Positions 45,749 to 54,673 of a stretch of 64,000 bases of DNA are shown here, one piece after another (the first letter of the stretch is position 1; each line of letters begins with the position of its first letter). The position numbers were made by a program, and so were the translations under genes. The notes below the pieces were generated by a model. The model did no database searches, was not told where the DNA came from, and saw only the letters and a list, made by a program, of their open reading frames with translations. The stretch lies in NCBI GenBank assembly GCA_041690035.1, contig JBDNFC010000016.1, positions 1 to 64,000 of the forward strand. The letters run 5' to 3'. The DNA is from CALSPH01 sp041690035 (GTDB lineage: Bacteria > Bacteroidota > Bacteroidia > NS11-12g > UBA955).

Positions 45749-46423
45749 ATGGCAAATCATATTTCTCTTCAAGATGTTAATATTTATCACGGAACCAATA
45801 TGGTGTTGCACAATATCAATTTGACAGTGCATCCTGGAGAGTTTATTTATTTGATAGGAAAAACTGGAAGTGGGAAGTCTAGTTTATTGAAAACGCTTTA
45901 TGGCGAACTGCTGCTTAAAGAAGGTGAAGGCGAAATTGCAGGGTATAATTTGTCCAAGTTAAAAAGAAGTCAAATTCCTTATTTAAGGAGAAAATTAGGC
46001 ATAATTTTTCAAGATTTTCAGCTGTTGCCAGATCGTTCTGTTTTTAAAAATCTAGAATTTGTGATGAAGGCAACTGGATGGAAAAATAAGAACGAGATTA
46101 GAAGTAGAGCCCTAGATGTTCTTAATATGGTAGGATTAGCCTCCAAAGATTTTAAAAAACCTTATGAACTTTCAGGTGGTGAGCAACAAAGATTGGTTAT
46201 TGCTCGTGCTATATTAAATCAGCCAAGCGTTATATTGGCAGACGAGCCTACAGGTAATTTAGACCCCGAAGTGGCAGATGGTATTTATAAATTATTGAAA
46301 GACATTACTTCACAAGGTACAGCTGTGCTTATGGCAACGCACGATTATAGAATGTTAGAAAAATACCCTTCTCGTATTTTAAAAATAGAAAAAAATACCT
46401 TAGTAGATCTTTCTGTAGCTTAG
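45749..46423 (+). CDS. ftsE: Cell division ATP-binding protein FtsE
   Basis: 224 residues from ATG 45749 (a TTG at 45737 is weaker). ABC ATPase: Walker A GKTGSGKSSLLKTLYGE, Q-loop IIFQDFQLLPDRSVFKNLEF, signature ELSGGEQQRLVIARAILNQPS, Walker B VILADEPTGNLDPE, H-loop LMATHD. The FtsE pattern (FQDFQLLPDRSV, NLDPEVADGIYKLL) is strong. It works with membrane protein FtsX, which is not next to it here. Confidence 0.92.
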   Translation: MANHISLQDVNIYHGTNMVLHNINLTVHPGEFIYLIGKTGSGKSSLLKTLYGELLLKEGEGEIAGYNLSKLKRSQIPYLRRKLGIIFQDFQLLPDRSVFKNLEFVMKATGWKNKNEIRSRALDVLNMVGLASKDFKKPYELSGGEQQRLVIARAILNQPSVILADEPTGNLDPEVADGIYKLLKDITSQGTAVLMATHDYRMLEKYPSRILKIEKNTLVDLSVA

Positions 46424-46440
46424 CTTTTATATACTCTTAT

Positions 46441-48216
46441 TTACATTTTTTCAGGCATTTCTATGCCCAAAATATGCATGCTTGTTTGCAACAATGTGGC
46501 TGTGTAATGTATAAGAGTTATGCGGTTTTGCTTTATTTTAGTATCATTTTCTTTTAGAAATGAAACTTCGGCATATAACTTATTAAAAATTTTGGCTAGT
46601 GAATAAGCATAGTTTGCTACCAAAGACGGACTATATTGGTTTACTGCTTTTTGTATAATATTTGAAAAATGAGCAATGTGTTTTATTAGCTCAAGTTCTG
46701 TGGTTTGTAAAGCAATTGTGGTGTCAAAATATTCTATTTTACCATTATATTGTCTTAAAATAGATTTTATTCTTGCATAACTGTATTGAATAAATGGCCC
46801 CGTATCTCCTTGTAAATCAATGGATTCTTCTGGGTTGAATAACATTCTTTTTGTAGCATCAACTTTTAAAATATAATATTTTAATGCTGCCATGCCAATT
46901 TTATAATGCAATGATTCACGTTCAGCATCTGTCATGCCATCAGTTTTTCCCAACGCATCTGTTTTTTGCTTCGCAGCTTCTATTAATTCTGCCATGAGTT
47001 CATCTGCATCTACCACAGTTCCTTCTCTGCTTTTCATTTTTCCACTTGGCAAATCCACCATGCCATAGGATAAATGATAGCAACCTTTGGCATATGGGCG
47101 CTCTAGTTTTTCTAAAATTTTAAATAAAACTTTAAAATGATAGTCTTGCTCATTACCAACCACTATGATAGATTTATCAGCTCCAAACTCTTGATATTTT
47201 AAGTCGGCTGTTCCCAAATCTTGTGTAATATAGACTGATGTGCCATCGCTGCGTTGCACTAATTTTTGGTCTAGTTTATCAGCCGTTAGGTCTATCCATA
47301 TCGATTTGTCTGGTTTTTTATAAAAAATATTTTTATTCAATCCTTCTTCCACCATTTTTTTGCCTAGCAAATAAGTGTTTGATTCATAATAATATTTATC
47401 AAAACTTACCCCTAATTTTTCATAAGTGGCTTTAAATCCATCATAAACCCAATCGTTTAATTTATTCCACAGAGCAATTGTATCTTTATCAGATTCTTCC
47501 CATTTCTGAAGCATAATTTGAGCAGCAAGGATACTTGGGGCATTTTTTTTGGCATCTTCTTCTTTGGCTCCCTTTTGTATTAATTCTCTTACTTCTTCTT
47601 GGTATATTTCATTAAATTTTACATAAAAATTACCCACAAAATGGTCTCCTTTTATACCTGTTGAGTCCGGTGTGGCTTCATTTCCAAATATTTTATACGC
47701 ATACATGCTTTTGCATATATGAATTCCTCTGTCATTAATTAAATTAACTTTAACATTATCATAGCCATAATAGGTCAAAAGTTTATGCAAACTATAGCCT
47801 AACAGTATATTGCGGATATGGCCAAGGTGTATCGGTTTATTTGTGTTGGGTGAGGAATATTCTATAATGATTTTTTCTTTTGGCTTTTTTGATGCTTGAC
47901 CATAATTTTCTATCCTAATTTGGTTTAAATAATTAAGCCAAAAATCTGTTTTTAACGTTAAATTTAAAAAACCTTTTACTACATTAAAGTCTGCTATAGA
48001 TTCACTTTGTTGTAAAATTTGTTGTGCAATTACCTTTGCAGTATCTTCGGGGCTTACTTTACTAATCTTTACAAAAGGAAATATAAGGAGGGTAAAATCT
48101 CCTTTGAAGTCAGAATTTGTAGGCTCTAGTTTCACCATTTCTTCATCTATATCTTGCGCATATAAGGTCTTTATAGCTTTTATAACGGCCAAAGTAATTA
48201 ATGTTTCAGGATTCAT
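46441..48216 (-). CDS. argS: Arginyl-tRNA synthetase
   Basis: About 591 residues from ATG 48216 (MNPETLITLAV). A TTG at 48234 upstream overlaps the probable promoter and is not used. Class Ia synthetase: YSSPNTNKPIHLGHIRNILLG (HIGH), DLPSGKMKSREGTVVDADEL in the KMSK region, and a C-terminal anticodon-binding domain (YARIKSILRQYNGK). Converges with ftsE. Size standard. Confidence 0.96.
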   Translation of the reverse strand: MNPETLITLAVIKAIKTLYAQDIDEEMVKLEPTNSDFKGDFTLLIFPFVKISKVSPEDTAKVIAQQILQQSESIADFNVVKGFLNLTLKTDFWLNYLNQIRIENYGQASKKPKEKIIIEYSSPNTNKPIHLGHIRNILLGYSLHKLLTYYGYDNVKVNLINDRGIHICKSMYAYKIFGNEATPDSTGIKGDHFVGNFYVKFNEIYQEEVRELIQKGAKEEDAKKNAPSILAAQIMLQKWEESDKDTIALWNKLNDWVYDGFKATYEKLGVSFDKYYYESNTYLLGKKMVEEGLNKNIFYKKPDKSIWIDLTADKLDQKLVQRSDGTSVYITQDLGTADLKYQEFGADKSIIVVGNEQDYHFKVLFKILEKLERPYAKGCYHLSYGMVDLPSGKMKSREGTVVDADELMAELIEAAKQKTDALGKTDGMTDAERESLHYKIGMAALKYYILKVDATKRMLFNPEESIDLQGDTGPFIQYSYARIKSILRQYNGKIEYFDTTIALQTTELELIKHIAHFSNIIQKAVNQYSPSLVANYAYSLAKIFNKLYAEVSFLKENDTKIKQNRITLIHYTATLLQTSMHILGIEMPEKM

Positions 48217-48231
48217 GTTTTTTGATATTTG

Positions 48232-48239
48232 CAAAAGTA
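48232..48239 (-). promoter_or_regulatory. Candidate -7 element for argS
   Basis: TACTTTTG read leftward, 15 bases upstream of ATG 48216. It supports that ATG as the true start because the upstream TTG falls inside the box region. Confidence 0.4.
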
Positions 48240-48338
48240 AGCAAATATGTGGGCTTGATAAAATTCAATTAAAATTGTATTATTTTACTGCTTTTAAAGT
48301 GTAAATATAAAAAAAAAGCGTTTTTTTGCGCTGTTAAA

Positions 48339-49247
48339 ATGAAAATAAGTGGTTTTACAATGGCGCGAAATGCGCAGAAATATTACTTTCCTATTCAAGA
48401 GTCTGTGCGTTCTATTTTGCCAATATGTGATGAAGTGATAGTGGCACTTGATGATGGAGAAGACCAAACACGCAGTTTGATTGAAAATATTGGAGATAAT
48501 AAAATAAAAATTTTTGATCGGGTATGGAATCAAGAAGATTATGTGGACGGTAGAATACTCGCTACAGAAACTAATTTTGCCCTCTCTCAATGCTCTGGCG
48601 ATTGGTGTTTTTATATTCAGGCAGATGAAGTTGTGCACGAGAATGATTTGCAAAAGATCAAAGCTGCCTGTCAAAAATATTTATTAGATGATGAGGTAGA
48701 TGGATTATTGTTTAAATATAAACACTTTTTTGGCGATTATGATCATTATTTACCAGTTCACGGATGGTATAAAAATGAAATTAGGATTATAAAAAATAAA
48801 CGCAATATATGTTCAATAAAAGATGCTCAATCTTTTAGGATTAATGGCCTTGAAAAATTGAATGTAGTAGAAATTGATGCCCATATTTATCATTATGGCT
48901 GGGTTAGACCCCCATATTTGATGCAAGCTAAGAAAAAAGAGCACGATGGTTTTCATCATAATAAAAATGCAGTATCAAATATGTATAAACAAAGAGGAGA
49001 TGATTTTCAATATGGACCATTGGGCAATTTACCCATTTATACCGCATCTCATCCCGCTGTAATGGCTGAAATGATTGCTAATATTTTTTGGAAAAGTACG
49101 TTGGATTATGGTAAAAAATTAAAACTAAATCGCCCATTGATGAAGCATGAACAATTAAAAAATAAAATTATAACATTCTTTGAAAACACTTTTAATGCTG
49201 GAAAAGATTTTTTTGGATATACAAATTGGATAAAATTGAAGCGTTAG
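48339..49247 (+). CDS. Glycosyltransferase family 2-like protein
   Basis: 302 residues with a GT-A N-terminus: KISGFTMARNAQKYYFPI, ICDEVIVALDDGEDQTRSL and WCFYIQADEVVHENDL, which looks like a D-x-D-like motif variant (Q-A-D-E). Further RIIKNKRNICSIKDA and HIYHYGWVRPPYLM. The middle part is of the DUF/GT2 type common in Bacteroidota. No membrane helix. Donor unknown. It stands alone, with argS on its left and a ferredoxin gene converging on its right. Confidence 0.75.
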   Translation: MKISGFTMARNAQKYYFPIQESVRSILPICDEVIVALDDGEDQTRSLIENIGDNKIKIFDRVWNQEDYVDGRILATETNFALSQCSGDWCFYIQADEVVHENDLQKIKAACQKYLLDDEVDGLLFKYKHFFGDYDHYLPVHGWYKNEIRIIKNKRNICSIKDAQSFRINGLEKLNVVEIDAHIYHYGWVRPPYLMQAKKKEHDGFHHNKNAVSNMYKQRGDDFQYGPLGNLPIYTASHPAVMAEMIANIFWKSTLDYGKKLKLNRPLMKHEQLKNKIITFFENTFNAGKDFFGYTNWIKLKR

Positions 49248-49269
49248 AATTGATTTGATTTTTAATTAC

Positions 49270-49596
49270 CTAGAAACACTCTGGTGCAATTCTTATTTTA
49301 AGGCCATCTAATTGTGCATTCACTTGAATTTGACAGCTCAATCTACTATTTGCTTCTACAAAATATGCTTCATCTAGCATGGCTTCTTCATCCTCTGTTT
49401 TTAATGCCAAATTATGCGCGCTTTCTACATATATTTGGCATGTAGCACATAGTGCCATGCCTCCGCAAGTTGCCTTTATTGGCAATTCATATAATTTAAT
49501 TACCTCCATTAGGTTTAGTCCCATATCAATAGGTGCTATTAATTGATGCGTTTTACCAATTCTATCTATTAATGTAATATTTATATCTGTTTTCAT
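49270..49596 (-). CDS. 2Fe-2S ferredoxin, adrenodoxin type
   Basis: 108 residues. Cluster ligands C44, C50, C53 (ATCGGMALCATCQIYV) and C88 (SRLSCQI) in the adrenodoxin/ISC ferredoxin spacing. The start of the protein (DINITLIDRIGKTHQL) fits the beta-grasp fold. It is 5 bases from the ferredoxin reductase gene, so the two form a natural redox pair: the reductase passes electrons from NADPH to this protein. Confidence 0.92.
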   Translation of the reverse strand: MKTDINITLIDRIGKTHQLIAPIDMGLNLMEVIKLYELPIKATCGGMALCATCQIYVESAHNLALKTEDEEAMLDEAYFVEANSRLSCQIQVNAQLDGLKIRIAPECF

Positions 49597-49601
49597 AGCA
49601 G

Positions 49602-50615
49602 TTAAAATCCAATTACACCATTTACTGTGGTATATTTTAAAACTAAATTTCTGTCTGGGTAAATGCGTTTAAAAGCAGCTTGAACCATAATAGTAGCTTC
49701 ATGAAAGCCACATAAAATTAGTTTTAATTTTCCTGGATAAGTATTCACATCGCCAATTGCAAAGATGCCATCAATATTTGTGCTGTAATCTACTGTGTCT
49801 ACCAAAATGCTGTCTTTTTGTAAAGTTAACCCCCAATCTGCTATCGGGCCTAAGGTGGGCATTAAGCCAAATAAGGGTAAAAAATAATCAGTTTCAATGC
49901 ACTTATCTGCCTGATCTTGTATAGCGATATTCAAGCTGTTTAGCTCATTTTTGCCATTTAATTGGTTTACTTCTGCATTGAGAATAAGATTAATTTTATT
50001 TTGTGAGGCCATTTTTATTATTTTTTCTGCAGAATCTAGGGCACCTCTAAAAGTTGTTCTTCTATGCACAAGGGTTATTTCTGATGCTATTTCTGCCAAA
50101 ATGATAGCCCAATCAAGGGCAGAGTCGCCACCACCACTTATTACAATCTTCTTGTTTCTATATTTTTCTGGCTCTTTGATTATATAATCAACACCATTTT
50201 GTTCGTATTTTTCTAAATTGGCAATAGGTGGTTTACGGGGAGTAAAGACACCCAATCCACCAGCTATAGCAATATTGGGTGCAATGTGTTTTGTGCCCTT
50301 ATCTGTTGTAACACACCATAAATTATCTTCTATTTTTGAAAGTGATATTGCACTTTCTCCAAGCGTAAAGCCTGGTTTAAAAGGGGCAATTTGTTCCATT
50401 AGTTTATCTACCAAATCGCCAGCCAATATTTGTGGGTATCCAGGAATATCATAAATAGGTTTTTTTGGGTATATTTCTGCCAACTGTCCACCAGGAATAG
50501 GCAATGAATCTATTAAGTGACATCTAAGTTTTATCAACCCAGCCTCAAAAACAGTGAAAAGACCAACCGGTCCCGCACCAATTATAATAATATCTGAATT
50601 GATGTCTTGACTCAT
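49602..50615 (-). CDS. Ferredoxin-NADP+ reductase, thioredoxin-reductase-like type
   Basis: 337 residues. FAD-binding IIIGAGPVGLFTVFEAGL at the N-terminus, GGQLAEIYPKKPIYDIPGYP, NAD(P)-binding VISGGGDSALDWAI, HRRTTFRGA and IFAIGDVNTYPGKLKLI near the C-terminus. There is no redox-active C-x-x-C of true thioredoxin reductase, so it is the FNR subgroup, found in Bacillus and Bacteroidota. It pairs with the ferredoxin downstream. Confidence 0.93.
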   Translation of the reverse strand: MSQDINSDIIIIGAGPVGLFTVFEAGLIKLRCHLIDSLPIPGGQLAEIYPKKPIYDIPGYPQILAGDLVDKLMEQIAPFKPGFTLGESAISLSKIEDNLWCVTTDKGTKHIAPNIAIAGGLGVFTPRKPPIANLEKYEQNGVDYIIKEPEKYRNKKIVISGGGDSALDWAIILAEIASEITLVHRRTTFRGALDSAEKIIKMASQNKINLILNAEVNQLNGKNELNSLNIAIQDQADKCIETDYFLPLFGLMPTLGPIADWGLTLQKDSILVDTVDYSTNIDGIFAIGDVNTYPGKLKLILCGFHEATIMVQAAFKRIYPDRNLVLKYTTVNGVIGF

Positions 50616-50639
50616 TTATATATTTAAAATTAAGGTTTG

Positions 50640-50647
50640 CAAAAGTA
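50640..50647 (-). promoter_or_regulatory. Candidate -7 element for the ferredoxin reductase operon
   Basis: TACTTTTG read leftward, 24 bases before the ATG at 50615, fits TAnnTTTG. Confidence 0.4.
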
Positions 50648-50867
50648 AGAAATTTGATTTGAAAATGCAATTTACAATTGTGGTGATTTTTGATTATAAA
50701 CGAGTGCTTCATTTTTTGGTTTATACCTTTAATTTTACGCATATTTCGATAGATTATTTTCATAAATTAAAAATAAATATAAGCGATAAAGCAGTTGGGT
50801 TATATATTTTTAACTTTACTTTTAAAGACAAAAGCAAAAATCTATTACGTTTATAAGGCATTAGCTT

Positions 50868-51280
50868 TACTCTTGTTTCGATACTTTTTTTTAGCGAAAA
50901 GTCATTCTGAGTGTTGCGCCCTAGCGCAATGTATCGAAGAAGACTTAAGCGGTGAAAATTCCAATTTACTTTGGTTTCGATACATTTTTATTTAGCTCAT
51001 CGCTCATAAAAACACTCAACCTGACGTAAAAGGTGGTTTTATGTAAGGTGCTGCCTAATTTAAAGCACTGGTAGCGAAAAGCCTACCCTGACGTAAAGCA
51101 CTGCCTAGCGAAAAGTCATTTTGAGTGTTGCGCCCTAGCGCAATGTATCGAAGAAGGCTTGAGCGGTGAAAATTCCAATTGCTTTACTCTGGTTTCGATA
51201 CATTTTTATTTCGCTTATCGCTTATAAAAACACTCAACCTGACGTAAAAGGTTGCCCAGCGAAAAGTTATTCTGAGTGTT
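50868..51280. repeat. Intergenic block of imperfect palindromic repeats
   Basis: Copy A at 50892-51034 and copy B at 51106-51252 are direct repeats 214 bases apart, differing by a few substitutions and a 4-base insertion. A partial third copy starts at 51258 (AGCGAAAAGTTATTCTGAG). Each full copy is itself an inverted structure: its left end holds GTCATTCTGAGTGTT and ATGTATCGAA; its right end holds the reverse complements, TTCGATACAT and AACACTCAACCTGAC. CCTGACGTAAA occurs three times (near 51020, 51087, 51239). The 700-base gap 50616-51316 shows no credible gene. Confidence 0.85.
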
Positions 51281-51316
51281 TAGTTTTTTTTTAATTATTT
51301 ATTAAAAACGGTTTAA

Positions 51317-51844
51317 TTATTTTATTCTATTGCCAATCCATTGATAGTCAACATTAGAGCCTATTTTGTTCGAAATTTGTTTTTTTATTTCACAGTTTCC
51401 GGTTTTATCCCAAAATAAATGTGTTGTGGTATTTTTTAACCAGTTTTTTTTGTAAATTGTAGCAGAAAATTGAATAATATTTTTAAGACTATCTAGAATT
51501 AAATAAGCACTTGAAAAATTTCTTTCCTGATTGATTGCTTCGGCCCTAACCAAAAAACGTCCTGTCCGCAAATCTTGAATTGTATCTATAACGTAATCAT
51601 TGGGTTGATTTGTGTAAGTTTCAAAATTAAATTGATAGAAGGGGGCAAATATTTTTTTCCAGCTCGGCTGATGCAACGTATCAAAAGTGCTTTTGCCGTT
51701 TTCATAAATACTTTGTTCTATCCGCATATTTTCTTTAACATCAATGACCAAAGATTGGTTAATTGCATCAGCAATGATTCCTTTGTGGTTTTTATAGCAT
51801 GAAAACAAACCCAAACAAATTATTAAAGCATAAAGTTTTTTCAT
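51317..51844 (-). CDS. Hypothetical lipoprotein
   Basis: 175 residues. MKKLYALIICLGLFSCYKN is a lipoprotein signal with C16. The rest has DAINQSLVIDVKENMRIEQSIYE, RTGRFLVRAEAINQ and SAYLILDSLKN, a beta-rich pattern with no family I recognise. It overlaps the MFS gene by 4 bases (ATGA), so it is translationally coupled to it. No obvious signs of transfer. Confidence 0.68.
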   Translation of the reverse strand: MKKLYALIICLGLFSCYKNHKGIIADAINQSLVIDVKENMRIEQSIYENGKSTFDTLHQPSWKKIFAPFYQFNFETYTNQPNDYVIDTIQDLRTGRFLVRAEAINQERNFSSAYLILDSLKNIIQFSATIYKKNWLKNTTTHLFWDKTGNCEIKKQISNKIGSNVDYQWIGNRIK

Positions 51845-53052
51845 GTGGTTTTAATTTTAAGATGAACCCAAGAAAAGCAAAGCAATAAAATAAATCCGCC
51901 TGCTAAAAAAGGAAAACTAGGGTCAAAATCATAAAGACCACCTGCAATAAAAGGGCCTAAACCCCTTGCAAGAGATCCAAAAGACTGCATACTGCCCAAT
52001 ACCTTTCCTTGTTCATCTGATGTGCTTAAAGAGCTCACCAATGAAGAAGATGCTGGCATTATTAAGCCATTTGCTATGGCAATAAGGAGTAATAATGATA
52101 GTTCTACAAGGATAAATGTTACTTTATCAAATGGTGCAAATGGAATACCTGTAATCGCAATTGCCATTAGCACAGTGCCAAAAAGAAGCATTTTTCTTTC
52201 TCCTAAAAGTTTTTTAAATTTTTTAATAAATAATCCCTGCACGAGTGCAGAACAAATGCCAATATAAGAAAAAATAAATCCTATTTGCAGTGTATCTAGT
52301 AAATATACCTTTTCCCAAAGCACAGTGCTGCTAACCTGCATCATACTAAAAGCCATAATAAAAGCAAAGTACAATAAAAAGATTGGCATTAACTTAGGCC
52401 TTTGAGCTATTTTAAATAAATTAGTAATTATTAGCAATGCCTTGGTTTTTGTTCGCGAAGGATTTGTGTTAGACTCTGGAAGCATAAAATAGACATATAA
52501 AAAATTTATGGCGCAGAGAGCAGCACAAAAATACCCAATGCTTTCAAAACCAAATTGGTTTTTTAGTGCCCCTCCAACAAAAGGGCCGATAATAAAACCT
52601 AATCCAAAAGCTACTCCTATTAAACCATACCGTTGAGCTCTTTTTTCTGGAGGAGTAATATCCGCAATATAAGCTTGTGCAGCAGAAAAATTTCCTGCAC
52701 CAATGCCAGCTAATAACCTCGATAAATATAATACAATGAGACTATGTGCTGCCCCAAATAAAAGATAAGCTACAAAACTGATGGCTATGGATATCAAAAA
52801 AACTGGCCTTCTACCTATTTGGTCACTCTTAGCACCCCAAAAAGGAGCAGAAATAAATTGCATAAAAGAGAAAACGGCAGCTGCAATAAAGGCAGGCATG
52901 TTGCTAGACATAATTCCTGCTTCTGCACCAAACGATAGAGAAAAGGAAGGGAGCACTGGTATTGCAATTCCAAACCCCAATAAATCAATAAAAACAGTAA
53001 AAAAAACAATGCGTAAAGCACTGTTTTGGTTAGAAATTGCCTTCTTATTCAT
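51841..53052 (-). CDS. Major facilitator superfamily transporter (TetA/MdtG-like)
   Basis: 403 residues with 12 membrane helices. It starts IVFFTVFIDLLGFGIAIPVLPSF (TM1), then APFWGAKSDQIGRRPVFLIS (motif A between TM2 and 3), LYLSRLLAGIGAGNFSAAQAYIAD (motif B region), and GVAFGLGFIIGPFVGGAL (motif C-like). This is the drug-efflux branch with proton antiport. The substrate is unknown. It overlaps gpmI by 8 bases and the lipoprotein by 4. Confidence 0.88.
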   Translation of the reverse strand: MNKKAISNQNSALRIVFFTVFIDLLGFGIAIPVLPSFSLSFGAEAGIMSSNMPAFIAAAVFSFMQFISAPFWGAKSDQIGRRPVFLISIAISFVAYLLFGAAHSLIVLYLSRLLAGIGAGNFSAAQAYIADITPPEKRAQRYGLIGVAFGLGFIIGPFVGGALKNQFGFESIGYFCAALCAINFLYVYFMLPESNTNPSRTKTKALLIITNLFKIAQRPKLMPIFLLYFAFIMAFSMMQVSSTVLWEKVYLLDTLQIGFIFSYIGICSALVQGLFIKKFKKLLGERKMLLFGTVLMAIAITGIPFAPFDKVTFILVELSLLLLIAIANGLIMPASSSLVSSLSTSDEQGKVLGSMQSFGSLARGLGPFIAGGLYDFDPSFPFLAGGFILLLCFSWVHLKIKTT

Positions 53053-54571
53053 ACATGATACTTTTAGCAGTCATTTCTTTGGGAGCATTTATGCCCATTA
53101 GATAAAGAATGCTTGGTGCGATATTGGCTAAACCCCCATCTGTTAAATTTATTTTTTTAGGACCTACGTAAATGCAAGGTACTAGATTTGTGCTATGTTG
53201 TGTATTGGGACTTAAATCTTTATTTATAGCAAAGTCTGCATTACCATGGTCTGCAAGTACTATAAATTCCCAATCATTCTTTAATCCTTGGCTTATTACT
53301 TTTTCTAAACATTGATCTACAGACAAAACTGCCTTTATAATGGCCTCATATACCCCTGTATGACCTACCATGTCTGCATTGGCAAAATTTAAACACATAA
53401 AGCCAATGTCTTTTTCTAAATAAGGCAAAACAAGGGCTGTAAGTTCATTTGCACTCATAGACGGCTGCAAATCATAAGTAGCTACTTTAGGGCTTGCTGC
53501 TAATACTCTGTATTCTTTGTCAAAAGGCACTTCTCTCCCTCCACTAAAGAAAAATGTAACATGTGGATATTTTTCTGTTTCGGCAGCGCGCAACTGCCCA
53601 ATCCCATTTTTGGCAAGATGTTCTCCCAATGTATTGATAATATTATCCTCATCAAAAATGGAATAGGTGTTTTTAAATGTCTTATCATAATTGGTTAATC
53701 CCACATAATGGATATCTAATTTTTTTGTATTATAATCTCTATTATCTTTTTCAACAAGCATTGAAGTTATTTGCCGTGGTCTATCGGTCCTAAAATTAAT
53801 GTTATAAACAACATCTCCAGCTTCAATATTAGGTAAATTATGCCCATCTACGTTTGTCAATTTTATAGCGGGCATAAACTCATCGGTAATGCCCAATTTA
53901 TAATATTTATTAATTGTATCTAAGATATCCTTATGTTTTTCTCCTTCGGCATTACAAAATAAATGATAAGCCTTTGCAGTTCTTTCCCAACGATTGTCTC
54001 TATCCATTGCATAATATCTTCCAATTACTGAAGATAATTGCGCCTGATATTTTTGGTTAATTTCTAATAGTTTTGTTAAAAATATTTGACCGCTTCTTGG
54101 GTCTGTATCTCTGCCATCTAATATTGCATGAATGAAAATAGGTTGGCTGCTATTTTCTCTTATTAAAGAAATAAAATTTTCAAAATGTTGAAAAGAGCTA
54201 TGCACTCCACCATCACTCAATAAACCTATGATGTGGATTGGTTTATTGAGATTTTTGGCAATAGCCACACTTTCTTTAAAAACCCTATTTTTGCTTACCG
54301 TATTGTTTTTAAATGCTTGATTTATTTTTTCTAACATTTGCCATATTACACGACCAGCACCTAAGTTAATATGTCCTACTTCACTATTCCCCATCTGACC
54401 TTCTGGCAAACCTACTGCATTGCCAAAGGTTGTTAATCTTGAATTCGGGTAAGCCTCCATCAATGAATTAAAAAAGGGTGGCTCAGCCTTATAAATTGCA
54501 TCACTATTTGTGCAATCTCCAATACCCCAACCATCGAGAATAATAAGGCCTATTTTTTTGCTTTTTTTCAA
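53045..54571 (-). CDS. gpmI: 2,3-bisphosphoglycerate-independent phosphoglycerate mutase
   Basis: 508 residues. Interconverts 3- and 2-phosphoglycerate using Mn. Motifs: LIILDGWGIG, GNSEVGHINLGAGR (the catalytic Ser), ILDGRDTDPRSG, NFRTDRPRQITSML, MVGHTGVYEA and LADHGNADF. The start is TTG at 54571. Overlaps the MFS gene downstream. Confidence 0.96.
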   Translation of the reverse strand: MKKSKKIGLIILDGWGIGDCTNSDAIYKAEPPFFNSLMEAYPNSRLTTFGNAVGLPEGQMGNSEVGHINLGAGRVIWQMLEKINQAFKNNTVSKNRVFKESVAIAKNLNKPIHIIGLLSDGGVHSSFQHFENFISLIRENSSQPIFIHAILDGRDTDPRSGQIFLTKLLEINQKYQAQLSSVIGRYYAMDRDNRWERTAKAYHLFCNAEGEKHKDILDTINKYYKLGITDEFMPAIKLTNVDGHNLPNIEAGDVVYNINFRTDRPRQITSMLVEKDNRDYNTKKLDIHYVGLTNYDKTFKNTYSIFDEDNIINTLGEHLAKNGIGQLRAAETEKYPHVTFFFSGGREVPFDKEYRVLAASPKVATYDLQPSMSANELTALVLPYLEKDIGFMCLNFANADMVGHTGVYEAIIKAVLSVDQCLEKVISQGLKNDWEFIVLADHGNADFAINKDLSPNTQHSTNLVPCIYVGPKKINLTDGGLANIAPSILYLMGINAPKEMTAKSIMYE

Positions 54572-54596
54572 TTTATAGTTTGTAAATAGGAAAATG

Positions 54597-54604
54597 CAAA
54601 TTTA
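54597..54604 (-). promoter_or_regulatory. Candidate -7 element for the gpmI operon
   Basis: TAAATTTG read leftward, 25 bases before the TTG start at 54571. No clear -33 partner seen. Confidence 0.35.
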
Positions 54605-54673
54605 ATTTTTTTAATTTATTATTTTTTTGCACTTTTAGTTTTTAATTTCGATTCTTACTTGGGCTATCTTTCT

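Noticed and set aside
50659..50995. Short rightward frames before the repeat block
   Set aside because: Low-complexity, no start context, and part of them falls in the repeats.
50868..51280. CRISPR array
   Set aside because: Only two long copies with inner symmetry and no short regular repeat-spacer pattern or cas genes.
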